Source: Solirubrobacter sp044865965 (GTDB lineage: Bacteria; Actinomycetota; Thermoleophilia; Solirubrobacterales; Solirubrobacteraceae). Taken from it: a DNA stretch of 5,375 nucleotides. A model generated the notes under the pieces. The model did no database searches. It was given only the letters and a program-made list of their open reading frames with translations, and was not told the DNA's origin. How positions within the stretch are numbered: the stretch's first letter is position 1; each line of letters opens with the position of its first letter. Positions 1-5,350 of this stretch are shown here, piece by piece. The position numbers and the translations under genes are program-made. The stretch spans positions 1-5,375 of the forward strand of contig JBIOTP010000036.1 in the NCBI GenBank assembly GCA_044865965.1, given 5' to 3'.

Positions 1-71
1 TCGCGCGAGCCCTCGGCGAAGTCGTAGACCCAGCGCATCGCTGACACCGCGGTGGGGAAGTGCATGTGCAT
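1..71 (-). CDS. ppdK: Pyruvate, phosphate dikinase, N-terminal fragment (gene runs off the left edge)
   Basis: Only the first 23 codons are inside the window. They read MHMHFPTAVSA and then MRWVYDFAEGSR. The W-V-Y-D-F-x-E-G-S/N pattern is how many pyruvate, phosphate dikinases begin, just before their LLGGKGAN motif, which would lie outside the window. That enzyme interconverts pyruvate, ATP and phosphate with phosphoenolpyruvate, AMP and pyrophosphate in the cytoplasm. Three in-frame ATGs exist, at 71, 65 and 38. I prefer 71 or 65 because an AAGGGG ribosome binding site (81-76) overlaps the TAA stop of the permease gene, 4 or 10 bases upstream. The gene is on the same strand as the permease and ald and is probably in their operon; the pyruvate made by Ald would be its substrate. 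The identification rests on about a dozen residues, so it is tentative. Confidence 0.6.
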   Translation of the reverse strand, partial: MHMHFPTAVSAMRWVYDFAEGSR

Positions 72-75
72 CTGA

Positions 76-81
76 CCCCTT
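76..81 (-). promoter_or_regulatory. Ribosome binding site of the ppdK-like gene, overlapping the permease stop codon
   Basis: On the minus strand the permease ends TAA and the following bases are GGGG, giving AAGGGG embedded in the stop codon. It lies 4 bases before the ATG at 71 and 10 before the ATG at 65. The overlap suggests that ribosomes finishing the permease can restart on the downstream gene, and it supports a translated gene continuing to the left. Confidence 0.55.
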
Positions 82-1474
82 AGGCGTGAGCGGGCTGGGC
101 GGCGAGCCGGTCGGCCGGGCGGGCCCAGCGGGCGCGGACGGCGTACGCCGCGAGCACGGCGGCGGCGCTGATGAGGCTGAGCAGCAGCTGCGACCGGGTG
201 TCGGCGATGAAGGCCATCGAGGCGATCACGCCGACGATGCCGGCGATCGCCGCATAGGTGAGCCCCGGGTAGCCCCACATGCGCACCTTCAGCCGCTCGG
301 GCGCCTCGCGCTCCAGCCGGGCGCGCATGCGCAGCTGGGACACGGCGATGAGCAGGTACACGAACAGCGCGATCGCCCCCGAGGAGTTGACCAGGAACAG
401 GAACACGGTGTCCGGTGACAGGTAGGCCATCACGACGGCCACGTAGCCGATCACGGTGCTGAGCAGGATCGCCTTCAGCGGGACGCCGCGCTTGGAGACG
501 TGCAGCAGCCCGGCGGGGGCGTCCCCGCGCCGGGCCAGCGCGAAGAGCATGCGCGACGCCGTGTAGAGCCCGGAGTTCAGGCACGAGAGCACCGCGGTGA
601 GCACGATCGCGTTCATGATCTCCGCGGCCGCGGGGATGCCGACGCGCTGGAGCACGCTCACGTATGGGCTCTCGAGCAGCCGGGCGTCGTTCCACGGCAG
701 GATCGTCACGACGAGGAAGATCGACACGACGTAGAAGACGATCACGCGCGCGACGACCGAGTTGGTGGCCCTCGCCACGGCGCGCGCCGGCTCCACGGAC
801 TCCGCGGCGGCGATCGTGACGATCTCGACGCCGACGAACGCGAAGATCACGACCGCGATGCCGGTGAAGACCGACCCGAGGCCCCCGGGCGCGAACCCGT
901 CGCCCGCCGTCAGGTTGGAGAAGTCCAGCGCCTCACCGGAGCCGAGGCCGAGCACGAAGGCGCCGGCCAGCGCGATGAACACGACGATCGCGATCACCTT
1001 GATCGAGGCGAACCAGAACTCGAACTCGCCGTAGGAGCGCACCGACGCGACGTTGGTCAGGGTCAGCAGGACCACCAGCCCGAGCGACAGCGCCCACAGC
1101 GGCACGCCGGGAAGCCAGTGCTGGACGATCCCGGCGCCGGCGATCGCCTCGATCCCGACGACGATCACCCAGAAGTACCAGTACAGCCAGCCGACGGAGA
1201 AGCCCGCCCATCCGCCGAGCGCGCCGCGCGCGTACTCGGCGAAGGAGCCGACCGTCGGGTTGGCGACCGCCATCTCGCCCAGCATGCGCATCACGAGCAC
1301 GATCAGCGTGCCGGCGAGCAGGTAGGACAGCACGGCTGCGGGCCCGGTCTCGTGGATCACGGCTCCGCTGCCGACGAACAGCCCGGCGCCGATGATGCCG
1401 CCGAACGCGATCATCGTCATGTGGCGCTGCTTGAGGCCCTGCGAGAGCTGGGCGTTGCCCGTGACGGAGCTCAT
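80..1474 (-). CDS. Amino acid permease, APC superfamily, GabP-like (AAT family)
   Basis: This is a 464-residue integral membrane transporter, the usual AAT-family length (E. coli GabP is 466), expected to have 12 membrane helices and to import an amino acid with protons. The first helix carries the family motif GGIIGAGLF (25-33), followed by MRMLGEMA (62-69). FAFVGVEIVTIAAAES (211-226) matches the helix-6 region and SCLNSGLYTASRML (297-310) the helix-8 region. SSGAIALFVYLLIAVSQLRMR (364-384) and the RMWGYP that follows look closer to GabP than to CycA. Substrate is not readable from sequence: similarity suggests GABA or a related small amino acid, while co-transcription with ald suggests alanine. 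The ATG overlaps the ald TGA (ATGA), and a GAGGTG site (1485-1480) sits 5 bases before it, inside the end of ald. The start is therefore well supported and translation is probably coupled to ald. Confidence 0.93.
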   Translation of the reverse strand: MSSVTGNAQLSQGLKQRHMTMIAFGGIIGAGLFVGSGAVIHETGPAAVLSYLLAGTLIVLVMRMLGEMAVANPTVGSFAEYARGALGGWAGFSVGWLYWYFWVIVVGIEAIAGAGIVQHWLPGVPLWALSLGLVVLLTLTNVASVRSYGEFEFWFASIKVIAIVVFIALAGAFVLGLGSGEALDFSNLTAGDGFAPGGLGSVFTGIAVVIFAFVGVEIVTIAAAESVEPARAVARATNSVVARVIVFYVVSIFLVVTILPWNDARLLESPYVSVLQRVGIPAAAEIMNAIVLTAVLSCLNSGLYTASRMLFALARRGDAPAGLLHVSKRGVPLKAILLSTVIGYVAVVMAYLSPDTVFLFLVNSSGAIALFVYLLIAVSQLRMRARLEREAPERLKVRMWGYPGLTYAAIAGIVGVIASMAFIADTRSQLLLSLISAAAVLAAYAVRARWARPADRLAAQPAHA

Positions 1475-2571
1475 GCCGCCACCTCGTCCGTCCCGAACGC
1501 CTGCGCGACGGGCTCGTAGACGATCGTCCCGGCCGCCACGTTGAGCCCGCGCGCGAGCCCGGCGTCCGCCTTCAGCGCCGGCCCGACGCCCAGGCCGGCG
1601 AGGCGGCGCACGTAGGGCAGCGTGGCGTTGGTCAGGGCCCGCGTCGACGTTGCCGGGACCGCTCCGGGCATGTTCGCCACGCAGTAGTGCAGGATCCCGT
1701 CGATCTCGTAGGCCGGCGCGCCGTGCGTCGTCGGCCGCGACGTCTCGAAGCAGCCGCCCTGGTCGATGGCCACGTCGACGAGCACGCGGTGCGGGCGCAG
1801 CAGGCCGAGCATCTCGCGGGTCACGAGCTTCGGCGCCAGCGCGCCGGGGATGAGCACCGCGCCGATCACGAGGTCGGCGTCGCGCAGCCCCGCCTCGAGC
1901 GTGAGCGCGTCGGACATCAGGCAGCGGGCTCGGCCGTCGAAGAGCTCCTCGAGCTCGCGCAACCGGTCGAGCGAGCGCTCGAGGATCGTGACCTCGGCGC
2001 CCATCCCGGCGGCCACGCGCGCGGCGTGCGTCCCGACCACGCCGCCGCCGATGACGAGCACGTTGGCCGGCGCGACGCCCGGCACGCCGCCGATCAGCAC
2101 GCCCGGGCCGCCGAGCGGGTCCTGCAGGAAGTAGGCCCCGGCCTGCGCCGCCAGCCGCCCGGCCACCTCGCTCATCGGGGCGAGCAGCGGCAGGCGGCCA
2201 CGTGCGTCCTCGACGGTCTCGTAGGCGATCGCGGTCGTGCCCGCGCGCAGGAGCGCGCCGGTCAGCGGGCGGTTGGGCGCCAGGTGCAGGTAGGCGAAGA
2301 GCGTGAGCCCGTCGTGCAGGAGCGCGTACTCGGACTCGATCGGCTCCTTGACCTTCAGCAGCAACTCGCTTCCCGACCACACGTCCGGGGCGTGCGCGAC
2401 GAGCTGCGCGCCCGCGAGCTCGTACGCGAAGTCGTCGAACCCCGCGCCCGTGCCCGCGCCGCGCTCGACGAGCACGTGGTGGCCGGCATCCGCCAGCTCG
2501 CGCACGCCCGCCGGCGTCAGTGCGACGCGCCGCTCGGCCGGCTTGATCTCCCTGACGACTCCGATTCGCAT
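1471..2571 (-). CDS. ald: L-alanine dehydrogenase (NAD-dependent)
   Basis: The 366-residue product reversibly converts L-alanine, NAD+ and water to pyruvate, ammonium and NADH in the cytoplasm. It is nearly collinear with Mycobacterium tuberculosis Ald (371). It opens MRIGVVREIK and keeps the pyruvate-binding Arg15 (RRVALTP) and Lys75 (LLKVKEP, 71-77). The catalytic His96 (YLHLAPN) and Asp270 (VAIDQGGCFE) are also present. LLAPMSEVAGRLAAQ (129-143) is a family hallmark. The Rossmann loop is GGGVVG (175-180); the acidic residue ending the second strand is Glu198 (ILERS) where many relatives have Asp, which still fits NAD rather than NADP. The ATG at 2571 is chosen because family homology begins there and GAGGGAG lies 4 bases upstream; the frame stays open further upstream but that part has no family similarity. 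It is the first gene of the minus-strand operon and is divergent from a PucR-type regulator. No residue looks missing, so it should be active. Confidence 0.97.
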   Translation of the reverse strand: MRIGVVREIKPAERRVALTPAGVRELADAGHHVLVERGAGTGAGFDDFAYELAGAQLVAHAPDVWSGSELLLKVKEPIESEYALLHDGLTLFAYLHLAPNRPLTGALLRAGTTAIAYETVEDARGRLPLLAPMSEVAGRLAAQAGAYFLQDPLGGPGVLIGGVPGVAPANVLVIGGGVVGTHAARVAAGMGAEVTILERSLDRLRELEELFDGRARCLMSDALTLEAGLRDADLVIGAVLIPGALAPKLVTREMLGLLRPHRVLVDVAIDQGGCFETSRPTTHGAPAYEIDGILHYCVANMPGAVPATSTRALTNATLPYVRRLAGLGVGPALKADAGLARGLNVAAGTIVYEPVAQAFGTDEVAA

Positions 2572-2575
2572 GTCT

Positions 2576-2582
2576 CTCCCTC
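2576..2582 (-). promoter_or_regulatory. Strong ribosome binding site of ald
   Basis: The minus strand reads GAGGGAG and then AGAC before the ATG at 2571. This site decides the ald start: the reading frame continues upstream to an ATG at 2658, but only the start at 2571 has a good ribosome binding site and the conserved N-terminus. Confidence 0.75.
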
Positions 2583-2660
2583 TTTCGATGACCTGCTGAC
2601 GGCGAAGGGTCACGGGAGCGAGCGGAGCAAGCAAGGCACTCTCCGTCACAGGATCCACCG

Positions 2661-2676
2661 AGATCGCAGACGATCT
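2661..2676. promoter_or_regulatory. Candidate operator in the ald / PucR-gene intergenic region (perfect inverted repeat)
   Basis: AGATCG-CAGA-CGATCT is a perfect inverted repeat with 6-base arms and a 4-base centre. A second, overlapping repeat, CAGA-CGA-TCTG, covers 2667-2677. It lies in the 150-base gap between ald and the divergent PucR-family gene, about 90 bases upstream of the ald ATG and just before a possible -10 for the regulator. That position suits a dimeric regulator that activates ald and restrains its own gene. The symmetry is seen directly; binding by the PucR protein is inference, and no matching consensus for this subfamily is known to me. The rest of the gap (2572-2660) holds the ald ribosome binding site and a short AGCG/AGCA repeat stretch. 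I could not find a convincing -35/-10 pair for ald. Confidence 0.4.
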
Positions 2677-2680
2677 GTCC

Positions 2681-2686
2681 TATTCT
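2681..2686 (+). promoter_or_regulatory. Possible -10 element for the PucR-family gene
   Basis: TATTCT matches TATAAT at four of six positions, including the key T, A and final T, and stands out in very GC-rich sequence. No good -35 is visible 16-18 bases upstream; the inverted repeat at 2661-2676 occupies that spacer. A transcript starting near 2693 would leave a leader of roughly 30 bases to the ATG at 2722. Confidence 0.3.
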
Positions 2687-2721
2687 CCGCGGTTGGGATG
2701 TCCCGGCCCGAGGGCGCGGTG

Positions 2722-4320
2722 ATGACGGTCCAGGCGGCACTGGCACTGCCGCCGGTCCGCCGCGGGCAGCCCGAGGTGGTCGCCGGAGCGGGCGGGCTCG
2801 AGCGTCCGATCCGCTGGGTGGCCAGCGGCGACGTCCCCTGGATCGCGCGCGACCTCAAGGGCGGCGAGCTCCTGCTCACCACCGGCCTCGGCATCGGCCG
2901 GCGGGCGGCGGAGCAGCGCCGCTACGTCGACGCGCTGTCCGAGTCCGGGGTGGCGGCTGTCGCGATCGAGCTCGGCGGAGTGATGGAGGAGCCGCCGCGG
3001 GCGCTGGTCGAGCGCGCCGAGCAGCGCGGCCTGCCGGTGATCGCGCTCCGGCGCGAAGTGCCGTTCGTCGAGATCACCGAGGCGATTCACGGCGAGATCG
3101 TCAACCGGCAATACGCCTTCCTGCGTCGCGGTGAGGCGATCCACCGGCGCTTCACCGAGCTGGTGCTCGAGGGCCAGGGCATCCCCGAGGTCATGGCCGC
3201 GCTCGCCGCGATGATCTCCGACCCGGTCGTGCTCGAGAGCGCGCGCGGCGAGCTGCTCCACCACGCCGCCTACGGCGCCGCGACCGAGGAGGTGCTCGCC
3301 GCCTGGACGGCCGAGCGCCGGCAGCGCGCGCGTGGGCGCGACGGCCCGATCGCGTCGGTGTCGCTGCCGCTTCCGATGGGCGACGGCGCGCAAGCCGGCC
3401 GCCTCACGGCGCTGGCTGTCGACTCGCCCCTGGACGACTTCGACCGCGTCGCGGTCGAGCGCGCCGTCGGCGTCATCGCGCTGGCGCTGCTGCGCGCCCG
3501 ACAAGAGGACGAGCTGGCCCTGCGCGGCCGCGGCGAGTTCCTCGCCGAGCTCGCCTCCGGCGCGCTCGAGCCGGAGGAGGCCCGGCAGCGGGCGGAGACG
3601 CTCGGGCTCGTCCATCGGCGCACCGCGCTGCTGCCGCTCGCGGTGGCCATCACGCGCCGCCGGCGGCTGCCGCCCACGGCCGTGTGGGCGCCGGTCGCGC
3701 GGCGCGTGCGCGAGGAGATCGACGGCCTCGGCCTGCCGGCGCTGATGGGCGACCGCGCGCGCGAGGGCGACCTGCTGATCCTCGTCGGGATCGGCGATCC
3801 GGCCGACCGCGCGTGGCTGGCCGACCGGCTCGCGGGCGTCATCCACGCCGCGGTCGAGCACGACCTTGGGGGCGGCCACGCCGCGCTGATCGCGGTGGCC
3901 GCCGCGGTGCGCGGGTGGGGCGACGCCGCCCGCGCACTCCAGGACGCCGCCGAGACCGCGGCATCCGCGCGCGAGGCCCCGTCCCGGACCTGGCACGACG
4001 CGAGCGAGCCCGACGTCGACCGCCTGCTGTGGGTTCTGCGCGACAGCCCGGACCTGCGCCACTTCGGGCACCGGCGACTCGCTCCGCTGCTCGACCACGA
4101 CAGCCGGCGCAAGAACAAGCTGCTCCCCACGCTGGAGGCGCTCTGCGAGCACGGCTGGCAGAAGGCGGCGACGGCGCGCGCCCTGCACCTCCAGCGCCAA
4201 GCGCTCTACCACCGGTGCGAACGCATCGAGCGCCTGCTCGCGGCCAACCTGGACGACCCGCGCACGCGCCTCGGGCTCGAGCTCGCGGTGCGCGCGCGCC
4301 GCCACGCCGGGGGCGGCTGA
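2722..4320 (+). CDS. PucR-family transcriptional regulator, probable AdeR-like regulator of ald
   Basis: The 532-residue protein has the full PucR layout. The N-terminal PucR (purine catabolism regulator-like) domain, about residues 1-125, opens MTVQAALALP and contains LERPIRWV (26-33) and GELLLTTGLG (48-57). The middle, roughly 270-420, fits the CdaR GGDEF-like region. The C-terminal helix-turn-helix (about 465-527) reads NKLLPTLEALCEHGWQKAAT and continues through RQALYHRCERIERLL to LDDPRTRLGLELAVR. There is no membrane segment or signal peptide. ATG 2722 is preferred because PucR proteins commonly begin MTVxxLLALP and GAGGGCG (2710-2716) lies 5 bases upstream; ATG 2698 would add eight residues. 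It is divergent from ald. In Bacillus subtilis the PucR-type AdeR activates ald, so the likely job here is alanine-responsive activation of ald-permease-ppdK. That role and the ligand are inferred from position and family; control of another nitrogen pathway is possible. Confidence 0.9.
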   Translation: MTVQAALALPPVRRGQPEVVAGAGGLERPIRWVASGDVPWIARDLKGGELLLTTGLGIGRRAAEQRRYVDALSESGVAAVAIELGGVMEEPPRALVERAEQRGLPVIALRREVPFVEITEAIHGEIVNRQYAFLRRGEAIHRRFTELVLEGQGIPEVMAALAAMISDPVVLESARGELLHHAAYGAATEEVLAAWTAERRQRARGRDGPIASVSLPLPMGDGAQAGRLTALAVDSPLDDFDRVAVERAVGVIALALLRARQEDELALRGRGEFLAELASGALEPEEARQRAETLGLVHRRTALLPLAVAITRRRRLPPTAVWAPVARRVREEIDGLGLPALMGDRAREGDLLILVGIGDPADRAWLADRLAGVIHAAVEHDLGGGHAALIAVAAAVRGWGDAARALQDAAETAASAREAPSRTWHDASEPDVDRLLWVLRDSPDLRHFGHRRLAPLLDHDSRRKNKLLPTLEALCEHGWQKAATARALHLQRQALYHRCERIERLLAANLDDPRTRLGLELAVRARRHAGGG

Positions 4321-4338
4321 GAGGCGCCGTGGCCTCAG
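4317..4338. terminator. Weak hairpin spanning two convergent stop codons
   Basis: CTGA, a two-base bulge, GGC, a six-base loop, then GCC-TCAG can fold into a 7-bp stem. It spans the whole 14-base gap between the PucR-gene stop (4318-4320) and the MarR-gene stop (4335-4337). It could serve as a bidirectional terminator for the two converging genes, but it has no T-tract, and part of the symmetry arises simply because TGA and TCA face each other. Confidence 0.2.
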
Positions 4339-4793
4339 CGCTCCTCGTGCGCGGCGATCTCCTCGAGCACGGAGCGGAACGTCGCCCACCGGGACGGCCC
4401 GACGAGGTCGGTCCACCGTTGCTCGCGCTCGGCGATGGCGCGCCGGCCGGCCTCGTACCCTGCCTCGGCGGCGAGCGTGGGCCGGACCCGGACGGCGCGG
4501 CCGTCGGCGGGGTCCCGCGATCGTTCGACCAGCCCGATCCGCTCGAGCTGGTCCACCACTTGCGAGACCGCTCCGGCGGTGACGCCGAGCCGATCGGCGA
4601 GGACGCTCATCCGCATGCCCTCGTCGCGGGGGACGTGTGCGAAGACCTGAAGGTGCGGAATGCGAATTCCGTCGTAGCCCTCGGCCTCGACGACGCGGAC
4701 GAGGTCGCGTTCGACGGCCCGGAGGATCCGCCGCATGGGCTCCAGGACGAAGCGCCGGCGCCAGAGCTCGGGATCGCGCTTGACATCCGTCAT
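4335..4793 (-). CDS. MarR-family transcriptional regulator
   Basis: This 152-residue protein has the length and layout of a MarR dimeric repressor. Helical N- and C-terminal segments would form the dimer interface. Between them is a winged helix-turn-helix: MSVLADRLGVTAGAVSQVV (62-80) holds the DNA-reading helix, then DQLERIGLVERSRDPADGRAVRV has the usual R-D-P-x-D-G-R wing (93-99). It probably represses its own gene and the divergent SRPBCC gene and releases DNA on binding an unknown small molecule. The palindrome at 4806-4820, 12 bases before its ATG, is the expected binding site. The ATG at 4793 has no clear ribosome binding site (upstream bases are GTCCGGCG), but TACAGT lies 6 bases before it, so the message may be leaderless. 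It converges with the PucR-family gene. The ligand is unknown. Confidence 0.92.
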   Translation of the reverse strand: MTDVKRDPELWRRRFVLEPMRRILRAVERDLVRVVEAEGYDGIRIPHLQVFAHVPRDEGMRMSVLADRLGVTAGAVSQVVDQLERIGLVERSRDPADGRAVRVRPTLAAEAGYEAGRRAIAEREQRWTDLVGPSRWATFRSVLEEIAAHEER

Positions 4794-4809
4794 CGCCGGA
4801 CTGTACTTT
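4780..4809 (+). promoter_or_regulatory. Likely sigma-70-type promoter of the SRPBCC gene
   Basis: A perfect -35 hexamer, TTGACA (4780-4785), is followed after 18 bases by TACTTT (4804-4809), a half-matching -10 that keeps the first T, the A and the last T. The -35 lies inside the first codons of the divergent MarR gene. Transcription would begin near 4816 and leave a leader of about 23 bases. The -10 overlaps the left arm of the CTTTAG palindrome, so a bound MarR dimer would block RNA polymerase. Confidence 0.5.
4800..4805 (-). promoter_or_regulatory. Possible -10 of a leaderless MarR-family gene
   Basis: On the minus strand TACAGT fits the actinobacterial TAnnnT pattern and is separated from the MarR-gene ATG by six bases (CCGGCG). 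That spacing would put the transcription start at or near the A of the ATG. The absence of a ribosome binding site agrees with a leaderless transcript. No clear -35 is visible. Confidence 0.3.
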
Positions 4810-4820
4810 AGCTACTAAAG
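4806..4820. promoter_or_regulatory. Probable MarR operator (CTTTAG-CTA-CTAAAG palindrome)
   Basis: Two perfect 6-base arms flank a 3-base centre, an AT-rich island in GC-rich DNA. It sits in the 45-base gap between the divergent MarR and SRPBCC genes, overlaps the predicted -10 of the SRPBCC promoter and lies just upstream of the possible MarR -10. AT-rich palindromes of this size between divergent genes are typical MarR binding sites. Binding of this particular MarR protein is inferred from position. Confidence 0.6.
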
Positions 4821-4838
4821 CAAATTGGGGAGGGAACG

Positions 4839-5282
4839 ATGGAGGTCACGGAGGTCGCCGTGGTCCGGGCGCCCGTCGACGCGGTGTTCGCCGCCGCCGC
4901 CGATCCGCACCGGCAGCTCGAGTGGGACGCGAAGACGCTGCGCAGCGTGAAGCAGCTCACGTCGGGCCCGCTCACCGCCGGCGCCCGGTTCCGCGGCTCG
5001 TTCAAGGGCTTCGGCACCGTGGAGTACGAGTTCGCCGAGTACGAGCCGCCGCGCCGGTTCGCGCATCTCGCGCGCATCCCCGCCGGGCGGATGACGCACC
5101 GGTTCACGTTCGAGCCCGTCGAGGGAGGCACCCGCCTGACACAGGTCGGGGCTCTGGAGCCGAACGCCCTCGGGCGCGTGATCGCGCCCATCATGCGCTC
5201 GATGTTCGCGAAGCGGTTCCGCGCGATCGCGTCCGAGCTGGACGAGTACGTCACCGAGACTCGCCCGGAGGCCGCCGGCTAG
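4839..5282 (+). CDS. SRPBCC-family protein (polyketide cyclase/dehydrase-like fold)
   Basis: The 147-residue protein has the small single-domain START/Bet v 1-like fold with a hydrophobic ligand pocket. The first strand, VTEVAVVRAPVDAVFAAAADP (3-23), is followed by a tryptophan (LEWD, 27-30), as is typical of this fold. The middle reads AGARFRGSFKGFGTVEYEFAEYEPPRRFAH (47-76) and FEPVEGGTRLTQVG (91-104). The long C-terminal helix, about 112-140, includes MRSMFAKRFRAIASELDEYV. No signal peptide or membrane helix is seen, so it should be cytoplasmic. Such proteins bind or act on lipids, polyketides or other hydrophobic molecules, and neither substrate nor reaction can be told here. A perfect GGAGG (4829-4833) lies 5 bases before the ATG. 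The gene is divergent from the MarR gene and probably controlled by it, so its substrate may be related to the MarR effector. Confidence 0.88.
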   Translation: MEVTEVAVVRAPVDAVFAAAADPHRQLEWDAKTLRSVKQLTSGPLTAGARFRGSFKGFGTVEYEFAEYEPPRRFAHLARIPAGRMTHRFTFEPVEGGTRLTQVGALEPNALGRVIAPIMRSMFAKRFRAIASELDEYVTETRPEAAG

Positions 5283-5325
5283 TGGCCCCGGCCGAAAGTT
5301 CAACGCATTCCGGCGGCGCCGGCCC

Positions 5326-5350
5326 GCGCCTGCCGGCACCCGGCAGGCGC
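5326..5350 (+). terminator. Probable terminator of the SRPBCC gene (perfect 11-bp GC hairpin)
   Basis: GCGCCTGCCGG and its exact reverse complement CCGGCAGGCGC are separated by a CAC loop. The hairpin begins 44 bases after the TAG stop. There is no T-tract behind it, which is common for terminators in high-GC actinobacteria. The rest of 5283-5375 shows other short GC palindromes (for example CCGGCG-G-CGCCGG at 5310-5322) but no gene I can support. Confidence 0.6.

Noticed and set aside
500..1519. A 339-codon plus-strand open frame opposite the permease
   Set aside because: It is rich in H, D, R, G and E with no domain, antisense to a clear 12-helix transporter; an artefact of codon bias.
2609..2649. 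Two GTCAC direct repeats (2609-2613 and 2645-2649) as regulator half-sites
   Set aside because: Five-base repeats 36 bases apart are expected by chance and show no further extension.
1687..2697. The PucR-gene frame is open for over 300 codons upstream, antisense to ald
   Set aside because: The translation is low-complexity and the real PucR N-terminus (MTVQAALALP) starts at 2722; the upstream part is an antisense shadow of ald.
1475..2746. The permease reading frame stays open for more than 400 codons upstream, as if it were a much longer protein
   Set aside because: The extension is Arg/Ala/Gly-rich with no recognisable domain and runs out of frame through ald on the same strand. It is open only because of the high GC content.
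2680..4416. A 578-codon minus-strand open frame opposite the PucR gene
   Set aside because: It is composed mostly of R, A, G, D and E without family motifs, and the plus-strand protein shows full PucR domain structure. It is a shadow frame.
4781..4792. Small palindrome TGAC-ATCC-GTCA at the start of the MarR gene as a second operator
   Set aside because: The arms are only four bases and include the TTGACA -35 and MarR start codons; it is likely chance and far weaker than the palindrome at 4806-4820.
3684..4811. A 375-codon plus-strand open frame running from inside the PucR gene through the MarR gene
   Set aside because: It is out of frame with PucR and antisense to a convincing winged-helix protein, with no domain of its own.
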